Part shown: one piece after another, positions 42,072 to 50,282 of the stretch
Layout: every line of letters begins with the position of its first letter
Position numbering within the stretch: the first letter of the stretch is position 1
From: Bacillota bacterium
Lineage (GTDB): Bacteria; Bacillota; Clostridia; Oscillospirales; Ruminococcaceae
Assembly (NCBI GenBank): GCA_023460535.1
Contig: JAEWPV010000016.1
Coordinates: forward strand, 468,185-532,184
Length of the DNA stretch: 64,000 nucleotides
Direction of reading: 5' to 3'
Made by a program: the position numbers and the translations under genes
Notes under the pieces: generated by a model
Database searches by the model: none
The model's input: the letters and a program-made list of their open reading frames with translations, nothing else
Told to the model about the DNA's origin: nothing

Positions 42072-42941
42072 GTGTCGGGTCAAGCTTACCATTCTGAGCA
42101 AACCTACCGCGACATCCGTATAAAGATGGGGCAGATGAGTGCGTCTCAGCTTAAGATTGCGGAATATATCTTAGAAAACCCCAATCGCATCCCGTTTTTA
42201 ACGGTAAAAAAGCTGTCGCAGCTGGCAGGGGTAAGCGAAGCAACCGTGGTTCGGTTTGCAAGCTTTTTGGGGTACACGGGTTTCTCGGAGTTTCAACAGG
42301 CAGTGCAGGCCACCGTGCAAAAACAGCTAACTGCCCCCGAGCGGTTGAGCATCTCCAGTGAGGTGTACAATCAATGGGAAAAGGGCATTCGTGATATCTT
42401 TGAGGATGACATGAACAACCTGCGACTGACCATAGAGCAGCTCGACATGGAGCAGTTTAGCGAGGCGGTAAACCGGCTGTGTGCGGCGCGAAAGATATTT
42501 GTAGCCGCAAACCAGAGCGCCGCTTCCCTGGGCATCTTTTTATGCTATTATCTCAACATTCTGCTGGGCAACTGCGTCCTGCTCAGCAGTGCCTCCATCC
42601 TATCCGACCAGCTGTTGGACGTGGGAGGGGAGGATGTGGTGGTTGGCATCAGCTTTTACCGCTACTCCAGTGCTACATTAGAAACTATGCAGTACGCAAA
42701 GGCGCACGGTGCGGCGGCGATTGCCATTACCGATGGGCTGATTTCTCCGCTTGGGGACTATGCGAATATCACGCTGTTTGCGCAAAGCAAAATGCCGTCT
42801 TTTATCGATTCGTTTGTGGCGCCGCTCAGCCTGATCAATGCGCTAATCACCTATATCGGTCTGAAGTTTAAAGACAAGACCGCCAGCCGAATGAATGACT
42901 GGGAACAGCTCTCCGATAACTTTGACCTGTTCTGTAAATGA
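42072..42941 (+). CDS. RpiR/MurR family transcriptional regulator
   Basis: 289 residues. The N-terminal RpiR helix-turn-helix (about 10-80) reads MGQMSASQLKIAEYILENPNRIPFLTVKKLSQLAGVSEATVVRFASFLGY. The C-terminal SIS domain (about 125-260) carries VGISFYRYSSATLETMQYAKAHGAAAIAITD. SIS domains usually sense phospho-sugars, but RpiR proteins near amino-acid-type clusters also occur. The start is GTG at 42072, 8 nt after AAAGGAG and 4 nt after the aminotransferase stop. It probably controls this operon. Confidence 0.9.
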   Translation: MSGQAYHSEQTYRDIRIKMGQMSASQLKIAEYILENPNRIPFLTVKKLSQLAGVSEATVVRFASFLGYTGFSEFQQAVQATVQKQLTAPERLSISSEVYNQWEKGIRDIFEDDMNNLRLTIEQLDMEQFSEAVNRLCAARKIFVAANQSAASLGIFLCYYLNILLGNCVLLSSASILSDQLLDVGGEDVVVGISFYRYSSATLETMQYAKAHGAAAIAITDGLISPLGDYANITLFAQSKMPSFIDSFVAPLSLINALITYIGLKFKDKTASRMNDWEQLSDNFDLFCK

Positions 42942-42960
42942 TGTCATAACCCGTAACAAA

Positions 42961-43008
42961 ACGACCGTTTTGCCAATCAATTTGGGCAAAACGGTCGTAA
43001 TGTTTTTA
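42961..43008. terminator. Bidirectional terminator
   Basis: ACGACCGTTTTGCC / GGGCAAAACGGTCGT, then AATGTTTTT on the plus strand and TTTTG on the minus strand. It separates the RpiR operon from the converging CocE-like gene. Confidence 0.85.
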
Positions 43009-43051
43009 GTTTAACGGTTAACGCTAAATATCTTAGTTGCCAGAGCACCAA

Positions 43052-44776
43052 CTAAACAATAGGGAGTACGAGTTTGGAGGCTCGCACCGCATCATGATAA
43101 ACGTGATTTTCCGCAACCTGCGTTTGCGCACTGGTGCCGATGCGCGCCGCCACGTTATGATTTCGGTCATATTTGGGGAATCCGCTCCCGGCAATGTCCA
43201 GACGGATGCGATTGCCTTTTTTAAATACATTGCAGGTATTACCCATATACACCAGTAGCTTGCGCGTTTCCCCTTGTTCCAGCAGGCGGCGGGTATAGGT
43301 GTTGTTGTAGCTTGCCCGTACGGCACCGTCGGTGATGTTAAGAGAGCGCCCGTCAGGGTAAACCTCGGTGAGCTTGCAGACGAAATCGGTGTCGGGGCAG
43401 GAGGAAGAGATATATAGCTCGGCGGTCACTTCGCCGGTAACATTCAGGTCGGTATCCAGCACCTCGCTGGTGTAGGTGAGTACATCGGGTCGGGCTTCAA
43501 GGGATATTTGGTTTTGGCATTCGGCAGAGATACCGGCAGCACGAAACGGAACAAATTTGTTGGGGTCGGCCAAAAACAGATCGTCCGGCTCGTTGTCCGG
43601 TACATGCCTATCCAGACGTCCCGAGGTAAGGCTGCTGGCCGCGGCACCGTCGCTGTGAAGATAATAGCTCAGTTTTGTGTCAGGCAGGGGCCAGGCATGC
43701 TCGTAACGCCACTCGTTGGTGCCCATGGTAAACAGGGCAACGGGTGCCTCATCCTGCACGCCGTTATCCAACCCCTTCAGATGATAATCAAACCAGCGCA
43801 GCAGCATATCGGGGATGCTGTGCCCGTAGGGAAGACCGGCATTTGCGCCAAAGCTGCGCTCGCCCACCGTGTCGGGCATTTTGTCGCCATGGTTCCATGG
43901 CCCCATTACCATTTTACAGTGCTTAAGCTTTTGTGCCCCCATCGGTGTTTGCGCTATCGCCTGCCAGTTTTCTATCGGGCCGTTTTTAGAAGTTTCGTCA
44001 TACCATCCGCCCAAGAAGAAACAGGGGATGTCGATGTTCTCAAAGGCGATGGGGCGTCCTTCTCTGATGGGGCCGTTTGGGTCGTCGTACTCGCGAAGTC
44101 TTCTGGCGTAATCCTCCAGTACGGGTAGCCCCGGAATAAAGGCAGCCGGGTTTTCCGCTTCGGGGGCATACATCAAGCAACCCGCAAAGTCATCCAAATA
44201 ACCCTGAACCTGATTGAGCAGCTGCGCCGCTTGCTCTTTATCAAAGCCGCTTCTTCCGTTTTGCAAACGGTGTTGAACTCTCTGCAGCAGCCACATCAGG
44301 TGAAGGCTGCCTGTGGTAAAACCGCCATAATATCGGGGCAAACCGCTCTGCTGCCACGGGCAGATGGTTTTAAGGTGCGGCGGGCGGGTTTCCGCCGTTA
44401 ACAGCTGGGTAAAGCCGAAAAAGGAAAGACCGTACATCCCGACGTTGCCGTCACACCACGGCTGCGCAGCAAGCCATTCCACGGTGTCATATCCGTCCGC
44501 GCCCTGACAAAGTCGGTCAAAGTCCATATCTCCGTCGGAATTACCGGTTCCGCGGCAGTCCTGCAGCACCACACGATATCCCGCGCGGGCAAAGTACAGC
44601 GGGTTTAGCTTACCCCATTCGTGCTCATAGGCGTTTTTCACATAGGGAAAACGCACCAGCAAGGCGGGGTATGGGGCGTCGTCCGCCGGACCGAATACAT
44701 TGGCGCGCAGCAGCACACCGTCCCGCATGGGGATTTCCACATCATAGTCAATCCTTATTTTTTCATTCAAAGTCAT
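43052..44776 (-). CDS. CocE/NonD family hydrolase
   Basis: A 574-residue alpha/beta hydrolase of the X-Pro dipeptidyl-peptidase (S15)/cocaine esterase group. MRDGVLLRANVFGP begins the fold, RGTGNSDG is the oxyanion region, and the nucleophile Ser118 lies in VGMYGLSFFGFTQ. A C-terminal jelly-roll domain (about residues 340-574) includes DTDFVCKLTEVYPDGRSLNITDGAVRA. Substrates range from prolyl peptides to acyl esters and beta-lactam amides. There is no signal peptide. It converges on the importer-amidase cluster; a link is possible but unproven. Confidence 0.9.
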   Translation of the reverse strand: MTLNEKIRIDYDVEIPMRDGVLLRANVFGPADDAPYPALLVRFPYVKNAYEHEWGKLNPLYFARAGYRVVLQDCRGTGNSDGDMDFDRLCQGADGYDTVEWLAAQPWCDGNVGMYGLSFFGFTQLLTAETRPPHLKTICPWQQSGLPRYYGGFTTGSLHLMWLLQRVQHRLQNGRSGFDKEQAAQLLNQVQGYLDDFAGCLMYAPEAENPAAFIPGLPVLEDYARRLREYDDPNGPIREGRPIAFENIDIPCFFLGGWYDETSKNGPIENWQAIAQTPMGAQKLKHCKMVMGPWNHGDKMPDTVGERSFGANAGLPYGHSIPDMLLRWFDYHLKGLDNGVQDEAPVALFTMGTNEWRYEHAWPLPDTKLSYYLHSDGAAASSLTSGRLDRHVPDNEPDDLFLADPNKFVPFRAAGISAECQNQISLEARPDVLTYTSEVLDTDLNVTGEVTAELYISSSCPDTDFVCKLTEVYPDGRSLNITDGAVRASYNNTYTRRLLEQGETRKLLVYMGNTCNVFKKGNRIRLDIAGSGFPKYDRNHNVAARIGTSAQTQVAENHVYHDAVRASKLVLPIV

Positions 44777-45051
44777 CGTCTCCTTTATCGGCGCAGTAAG
44801 CGCATGCTGTGTTTTTTGGGATAATGGTTAGTGAGAAGTAGTTGAGCTGTTAAAATTCGGGCGATTTGTTTCTGTGTAATGATGCAATTTGAAATGCAAA
44901 TTCACACAAAAACCCCACCATGTATCAAGAAAAGTATAACACAGAGCAGAAAAAAGGGAAACATTAAAACAAATGAAGACCGGCCTTTACATACCTTTAC
45001 GGTGCCGCCAAGCTAGATGGTATGATTCGTCCCAAAAGAAGCAGAAAACAT
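44777..45051. other. Intergenic region upstream of the CocE-like gene
   Basis: A/T-rich. A weak minus-strand promoter for the CocE-like gene is possible (TTTCCC 44961-44956, 17-bp spacer, TATACT 44938-44933). Otherwise I see no gene or structured element. Confidence 0.4.
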
Positions 45052-45089
45052 GAAAAATGCGCCTTGATCAAATCAAGACGCACTTTTTG
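45052..45089 (-). terminator. Terminator of the 45103 gene
   Basis: On the minus strand, AAAGTGCGTCTTGAT / ATCAAGGCGCATTTTTC. A 15-bp stem with T5 and A/T flanks on both sides. Confidence 0.8.
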
Positions 45090-45102
45090 CACCGCTATAT
45101 GC

Positions 45103-45426
45103 TTATTGCTTAGGGGCTTTTGCCTTTTGCTCAGCAAGCGTACGTTCCAGCCATACACCGCCAATGTCCAGCGCGTCAAACACGCCCGCTTTTTCTCCGT
45201 GCTTGATAATACGCTGATTGCCGTTGTTATCAAACGAAACAAGGTTTACTGCCACACGGTTGGCAACCTCCATATCATCCGCCGGTTTGGATTCTAAAAC
45301 CTCCAGCTTTACCATGAACTTTTCCTCGGCAAGGCCGTAATAGATGGTGTTGCCGCAGCGAACAAGCGGCTTGCCGTGGTACGTGAGGGTCTTGCCCTTT
45401 TGGGGGGCAGGTTTCTTTTCAGACAT
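45103..45426 (-). CDS. Hypothetical protein (107 aa)
   Basis: A soluble protein with a disordered, Lys/Pro-rich start (MSEKKPAPQKGKTLTYHGKPLVR) and a folded core containing CGNTIYYGLAEEKFMVKLEVL, ANRVAVNLVSFDNNG and GVFDALDIGGVWLERTL. I believe similar proteins are conserved in Oscillospiraceae but know no function. The start at 45426 follows AGAAGGAGGACTTTACA; an upstream in-frame start adds ten residues without support. It has its own terminator and lies 208 nt downstream of ireB. Confidence 0.75.
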   Translation of the reverse strand: MSEKKPAPQKGKTLTYHGKPLVRCGNTIYYGLAEEKFMVKLEVLESKPADDMEVANRVAVNLVSFDNNGNQRIIKHGEKAGVFDALDIGGVWLERTLAEQKAKAPKQ

Positions 45427-45565
45427 TGTAAAGTCCTCCTTCTCGTCCCGATTCAATATAAAATGGTCAAAAAACTCTTGTTGATATAGCCTCCGCTATG
45501 GTTGCGGTAAAACGAACCTTTCTCATTATAGCGCACACAGCCCGGCGTAATCAGGCGAAAAATAG

Positions 45566-45607
45566 AAAAAAGCGGCTCGTCAGAATAGCTCTTTCGAAAA
45601 CCGCTTT
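45566..45607 (-). terminator. Terminator of ireB
   Basis: On the minus strand, AAAGCGG / CCGCTTTTTT with a long interior containing AAGAGCTATTCT. Confidence 0.6.
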
Positions 45608-45634
45608 ACAAAAGGTACCGCAACAAAGGGCGCG

Positions 45635-45880
45635 TTAGTCGTCGAGATACGACTTAACCAAGGCCTGCAATAGTTCGTCGCGGTCAATGCGGCGAATGAG
45701 GCTGCGCGCGTTGTTATGTGTGGTGATGTAGGTGGGGTCTTCAGAAAGAATGTAGCCGACAATCTGATTGATGGGGTTGTAGCCCTTTTGGCGCAACGCA
45801 TCGTAGATTGTGGTCAGCGTCTTTTTCATCTCAACCTGTTTATCGTCATGAATGGAAAAGGAAATGGTCGGTTCATTCAC
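45635..45880 (-). CDS. ireB: IreB family regulatory phosphoprotein (UPF0297)
   Basis: An 81-residue IreB/YrzL protein: ISFSIHDDKQVEMKKTLTTIYDALRQKGYNPINQIVGYILSEDPTYITTHNNARSLIRRIDRDELL. The GYNPINQIVGYILSGDPTYIT.H..AR..I..ID motif is the family signature. In Enterococcus, IreB is phosphorylated by the PASTA kinase IreK and controls cephalosporin resistance. The start is GTG at 45880, 8 nt after AAAGGAGG. Usually it sits between alaS and ruvX; here neither is adjacent. Confidence 0.95.
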   Translation of the reverse strand: MNEPTISFSIHDDKQVEMKKTLTTIYDALRQKGYNPINQIVGYILSEDPTYITTHNNARSLIRRIDRDELLQALVKSYLDD

Positions 45881-46057
45881 AATAAAAACCTCCTTTGCAA
45901 ACACACATGCATGACAGCGGTGAAAAAAGCGGGGCAAAATTCGTGTGCCGAAAATGTTTGTTCGTTTCGCCCTTTTCTATAGCATACACCAATTAACAGA
46001 ATATATCAATATTACGACTAACCAAAAATTATGAACAATCTTTGAAATCGATTACGC

Positions 46058-46098
46058 AAAAAAGGGTGTGCCATCTAAAAATGGACACCCTTTTTTAG
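46058..46098. terminator. Terminator after pheT
   Basis: AAAAAAGGGTGTGCCAT / ATGGACACCCTTTTTT. Runs on both strands make it bidirectional. It ends pheS-pheT on the minus strand. Confidence 0.88.
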
Positions 46099-46132
46099 GT
46101 TTATATAGATACTTTGCAAGATAAAACGGCTG

Positions 46133-48508
46133 TTATGCGCGCAGCTGCGCGCCCAACGCCTCGACTGCCTTTAAGATGCGTTTCATCGCCGCATCCGCCT
46201 GTTCGTCGGTCAGTGTTCCTTCGGCAGAGCGCAGCACCAGACTAAACGCAAGGCTCTTTTTGTTTTCGCCCAGCTGCTTGCCGCGGTATACGTCAAACAG
46301 TGAAATCGATTCAAGCAGTTTTCCCGCAGCGCTTCTAATCGCCTTCTCCAGCGTCAGCACAGGCACGTCTTCGTCGCAGATCAGCGCAATATCACGGGTG
46401 ACGGCGGGGTATTTGGGCAGGGGCTTGTAGGCTTTTTCCGCAGTGCGCGCGTTAAATAATGCGCTTACATCCAAATACGCGACGCAGCAACGCGTGCCGA
46501 TCTCATAGTTTTCGGCAACCTGCGGGTGAATCTCGCCCATCAACCCGGCGCGATGACCATCTAAAAGAATTTCTGCACAGCGTCCCGGGTGGAAGGTGGG
46601 GTCGTCGGTTACCGCGGCGTAGTCCGCCTCGGCGCAGATGGCGTTCATCAGTGCCTCAACGATACCCTTAAGGGTATAGAAATCGTTGTCTTGACCGTAC
46701 AACCCGATGCTCAGCACACCGCTTTCGTTGGGCAGCTGTTCGGGGTTTGCGTTTTTCACGTAGATGGTGCCGGTTTCAAACAGCATTGCCTCGGGGTTTC
46801 GGTTGTTGTAGTTGCGCGCAAGCACCTCTAAAATCGAAGGCAGCATGGTGGTGCGCATCACGCTGGTGTCCTCACCCAGCGGGTTTTGAATGGTTACGCT
46901 GTCGCGCAGGATGCTGTCGGCGGGCAGACGAATCTTATCGTAATATTTGGGGCTTATAAACGAATAGGTCTGCACCTGATCGCAACCGCAGGCACGCAGT
47001 ATCTCGCTGATGGTGCGGTTAAACTGCTGCAGCGGGGTCAGCGCGCCGTCCGCCAAGCCGCGCAGGGCGGTGACGGGAATATTGTTGTATCCGTAAATCC
47101 GCGCGATCTCCTCGGCTATGTCCGCCTTGTGTGCCACGTCGGCGCGGAAGCTGGGTATGGTAATCGTCCGGCCATCGCATCCAAAGCCAAGAGCGGTAAG
47201 AATGCGCACCATTTCAGTCTCTGCAAGGTCAATACCGATAAAACGGTTAATCCACTCGGGCGTCAGTGTGACAGTGCGGGAGGTCTTATCGGAATAATCG
47301 GCGTCAATCAATCCGCTTACCACATCGCCGGCACCCAACAGCTCCACCAGCTCGCACGCGCGCTCCAAAGCGGGCAGGGTGTTTGCCGGGTCAAGCCCCT
47401 TTTCAAACCGCCCCGAAGCCTCGGTACGCATGCCGAGTTTTTTAGATGTAGCGCGTATCGAAGCGCCTTGGAACACCGCCGACTCGAACACCACCGTGTT
47501 GGTGTCGTCCATAATGCCGCTGTACTCGCCTCCCATTACACCCGCAACAGCCACCGGTTTTTCGCTGTCGGCGATAACGAGCATCTCGGGGAATAGTGTG
47601 CGCTTCACCCCGTCAAGTGTGGTTATAGTCTCGCCGGGTCTGGCATTACGTACAATAATCTGTTTACCCGTTACATAGCGGTGGTCAAATGCGTGCATCG
47701 GCTGACCGTATTCCAGCATGACATAGTTTGTAATGTCCACCAGATTGTTGATGGGGCGCACGCCGCTCGCCCGAAGCCGCTCGCGCATCCAGCGGGGGGA
47801 TGGTGCAATGCGCACATTCCTCACCACGCGGGCGCTATAACGCGGGCAGAGGGCAGGGTTTTCAATCGCGACCGACAACAGCTCGCCAATGTCTCCGCCC
47901 GACTGCTTAACCGCAGGGGTGTGCAGCGTAAGCTCCTTGCCAAACGTCACCGCCGCTTCCCGCGCAAGCCCGATAACCGACAGGCAATCGGGGCGGTTGG
48001 AGGTTATCTCAAACTCCACCTTTACATCGTTAAGGCCAATCGCCTCGCGGATATCCTGCCCGACGGTGCAATCCTCCTCAAGCAAAAAGATGCCGTCCTC
48101 AATGGCGTAGGGGAAGTCGTTGACGGTAAGCGAGAGCTCGCTCAGCGAGCACAGCATTCCGCAGGATTCCACGCCGCGCAGCTTGCCCTTTTTAATCTTT
48201 ACGCCACCCGGCAGCGTAGAGCCGTCAAGCGCAACCGGCACCATGGCACGTTCTGTTACGTTGGTGGCGCCCGTAACAATCTGTACCGGTTCGCCACTAC
48301 CCACATCTACACTACATACCACCAGCTTATCGGCGTCGGGATGCTGTGTGACCGAAAGCACCCTGCCAACCACGACATTCGCAATTCCTTCACCCTCGGT
48401 CTCGTAACCCTCTACCTTGGAGCCGGACATCGTCATACCCTCGGCAAACTCCCGGGGCGATGACTGTATCGGAACATATTCGTTTAACCATCTCATCGAT
48501 AGATTCAT
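46133..48508 (-). CDS. pheT: Phenylalanyl-tRNA synthetase beta subunit
   Basis: 791 residues, normal for bacterial PheT. It shows a tRNA-binding EMAP-like domain (about residues 40-150; VVVGRVLSVTQHPDADKLVVCSVDVG), B3/B4 editing domain (about 200-400), B5 domain, the catalytic-like core and a C-terminal anticodon-binding FDX-ACB domain (about 700-791; YPAVTRDIALICDEDVPV). The start at 48508 follows GGAGGGCAAT; the ATG at 48520 is part of that site. It pairs with PheS as an alpha2-beta2 enzyme. Confidence 0.97.
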   Translation of the reverse strand: MNLSMRWLNEYVPIQSSPREFAEGMTMSGSKVEGYETEGEGIANVVVGRVLSVTQHPDADKLVVCSVDVGSGEPVQIVTGATNVTERAMVPVALDGSTLPGGVKIKKGKLRGVESCGMLCSLSELSLTVNDFPYAIEDGIFLLEEDCTVGQDIREAIGLNDVKVEFEITSNRPDCLSVIGLAREAAVTFGKELTLHTPAVKQSGGDIGELLSVAIENPALCPRYSARVVRNVRIAPSPRWMRERLRASGVRPINNLVDITNYVMLEYGQPMHAFDHRYVTGKQIIVRNARPGETITTLDGVKRTLFPEMLVIADSEKPVAVAGVMGGEYSGIMDDTNTVVFESAVFQGASIRATSKKLGMRTEASGRFEKGLDPANTLPALERACELVELLGAGDVVSGLIDADYSDKTSRTVTLTPEWINRFIGIDLAETEMVRILTALGFGCDGRTITIPSFRADVAHKADIAEEIARIYGYNNIPVTALRGLADGALTPLQQFNRTISEILRACGCDQVQTYSFISPKYYDKIRLPADSILRDSVTIQNPLGEDTSVMRTTMLPSILEVLARNYNNRNPEAMLFETGTIYVKNANPEQLPNESGVLSIGLYGQDNDFYTLKGIVEALMNAICAEADYAAVTDDPTFHPGRCAEILLDGHRAGLMGEIHPQVAENYEIGTRCCVAYLDVSALFNARTAEKAYKPLPKYPAVTRDIALICDEDVPVLTLEKAIRSAAGKLLESISLFDVYRGKQLGENKKSLAFSLVLRSAEGTLTDEQADAAMKRILKAVEALGAQLRA

Positions 48509-48577
48509 ATTGCCCTCCATCCCGCCGCATTGCGGCGACGATAATCATTATAAAAGCCCTATAATCACGGCGTATCG

Positions 48578-49600
48578 TTAGAACTGTGCCAAGAACCGCA
48601 CGTCGTTGTCGTACAGGTGCCGCAGGTCGTCGATGTTATAGCGCCGCATAACAATGCGTTCAAGCCCAACGCCAAATGCAAAGCCGCTGTACTCTTCGGG
48701 GTCTATGCCGCAGACGGAGAGCACATTGGGGTGAACCATGCCGCAGCCCAAAATCTCAATCCATCCCTCGCCTTTACACAGGCGGCAGCCCTTACCCTGG
48801 CAGGAAAAGCACATCATATCCACCTCGGCGGAAGGCTCGGTAAACGGGAAGAAGTGCGGGCGAAAACGCGTCTGTACATCCTTGCCGTACAACGCCTTAA
48901 CAAAAGCGTCCAGCGTGCCCTTCAGGTCAGACATCGTAATGCCCTTGTCCACCACCAGTCCCTCAATTTGATGAAACAGCGGGGAATGGGTGGCGTCCAC
49001 CGCATCGGAGCGGTACACCCTGCCGGGTGCGATGATGCGGATGGGGGGCTTTTTCTTCTCCATCGTGCGAACCTGTACCGGTGAGGTGGCGGTGCGCAGC
49101 ACGATGTTATCCGAGATATAAAAGGTGTCCTGCAGGTCGCGCGCCGGGTGATCCTCCGGGGTGTTCAGTGCGTCAAAGTTATAATACGAGGTTTCCACCT
49201 CAGGACCCTCCGCGATCGAAAAGCCCATGCCAAGGAAGATCTCGGTCACCTCGTCAAGCACGGCATCAAGGGGGTGCTTTTTACCAAGCTTTTTGCGCTT
49301 GCCGGGCATGGTAACGTCCAGTCGTTCACTTGAGAGTGCCTTTTCACGCGCCGCTTCCTTTATCGAAGCGGCATAGCGGTCAATCGCTTCCTCAAGCTGG
49401 GCGCGGATCTCGTTGGCAAGCTGCCCCATTACCGGGCGCTCCTCCGCGCTGAGTGCGCCCATCTGTTTTAGGATGGCGGTGAGCTCCCCCTTTTTGCCCA
49501 GATACTTAACGCGCAGCGCGTCCAGCTCGGGCAGCGAGGCAACCCGCTCAAGCTCCGATAGGGCAACTTGCTTAATCTGCAACAATTCCTGCTTCATCAT
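48578..49600 (-). CDS. pheS: Phenylalanyl-tRNA synthetase alpha subunit
   Basis: 340 residues, class II. An N-terminal coiled coil (about 1-85) is followed by the catalytic domain: motif 1 region PLDAVLDEVTEIFLGMGF, DALNTPEDHPARDLQDTFYI, motif 2 GRVYRSDAVDATHSPLFHQIEGLVVD and motif 3 FGVGLERIVMRRYNIDDLR. It activates phenylalanine. Two Cys pairs (CFSCQGKGCRLCKG) form a possible Zn-binding insertion seen in many Firmicute PheS. It is controlled by the T-box leader; pheT starts 69 nt downstream. Confidence 0.97.
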   Translation of the reverse strand: MMKQELLQIKQVALSELERVASLPELDALRVKYLGKKGELTAILKQMGALSAEERPVMGQLANEIRAQLEEAIDRYAASIKEAAREKALSSERLDVTMPGKRKKLGKKHPLDAVLDEVTEIFLGMGFSIAEGPEVETSYYNFDALNTPEDHPARDLQDTFYISDNIVLRTATSPVQVRTMEKKKPPIRIIAPGRVYRSDAVDATHSPLFHQIEGLVVDKGITMSDLKGTLDAFVKALYGKDVQTRFRPHFFPFTEPSAEVDMMCFSCQGKGCRLCKGEGWIEILGCGMVHPNVLSVCGIDPEEYSGFAFGVGLERIVMRRYNIDDLRHLYDNDVRFLAQF

Positions 49601-49657
49601 TACGAATACCAGTCCTTTCCCTCACAATACTTTTTGGCTGTGCCGGCAAACGGCAAC

Positions 49658-49707
49658 AAAAAAAGCTCCCGCCCGCCGGGTAATCAAATTACCCATGGGG
49701 CGAAAGC
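49658..49707 (-). terminator. Regulated terminator of the pheS T-box
   Basis: On the minus strand GCTTTCGCCC pairs with GGGCGGGAGC, with inner GGGTAA/TTACCC, followed by T7. Confidence 0.9.
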
Positions 49708-49938
49708 CATAAAAGACCTCCGTGGTACCACCCAAATTTCCGTCCCCGAAGGAACGGACACTTTTCGCGGTCTGTAACGGGACCAGCCGTCGACGCCTAC
49801 TGGGCATTTTACCGTTAAGCGCCGCCGCTCGTGAGTGAACTTCGCGGTATATTCCGTCTGCGCGCTTTCAGCCGGTGGCGCGCATTCTCTTTAGACGGCA
49901 AGGCAACCGTTACTCTCTCAGTCGGCACGTTGTAACTA
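49658..49938 (-). promoter_or_regulatory. T-box riboswitch of pheS-pheT
   Basis: On the minus strand the T-box core GGGTGGTACC (49733-49724) pairs with the acceptor end of uncharged tRNA. Stem I has the GAGAGAGTAACGG element near its base. A Phe codon TTC lies in the specifier-type segment GAAGTTCACTC. Stem III and the antiterminator precede a strong terminator at 49658-49707. Uncharged tRNA-Phe should stabilise the antiterminator and switch on pheST. Confidence 0.92.
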
Positions 49939-49944
49939 AACTAA

Positions 49945-49973
49945 ACAATAGCACATCAAAGTAATTATTTCAA
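49945..49973 (-). promoter_or_regulatory. Promoter of the pheS T-box transcript
   Basis: On the minus strand: TTGAAA (49973-49968), 17-bp spacer, TATTGT (49950-49945). Confidence 0.6.
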
Positions 49974-50165
49974 GCCCTGTTTGCCTACCTGGTTTTTACC
50001 CCTATAAAAAACATTAAGTGAGCATTCTTTTTATCTCGTTCAAAACACTCCCGTCCCAATCGCCGAGTAACTGCGCAATACTCGTTAAAGAGTCCCCGCG
50101 CGCGAAACGAGGCAAAACCATAGAACTGCCCCCCACAATGTCAAGAATATTAACAAATTAAGCAT

Positions 50166-50193
50166 TTGATTTTTGGAACGTTTATGTTAAAAT
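50166..50193 (+). promoter_or_regulatory. Probable promoter of the SGNH hydrolase gene
   Basis: TTGATT (50166-50171), 16-bp spacer, TAAAAT (50188-50193). The rest of the 49980-50282 gap shows nothing else I can name. Confidence 0.45.
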
Positions 50194-50282
50194 ATAATTC
50201 ATATGGCATGGTGCGGTAGCGTATGTGCCCATATCGTTCTAATACCTAGGATGTTAACAGCAGAGGCAAAGGAGTTTCGTGT

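Noticed and set aside
46886..48463. Long open frames on the plus strand (236 and 260 codons)
   Set aside because: They are antisense to pheT and lack any family motif.
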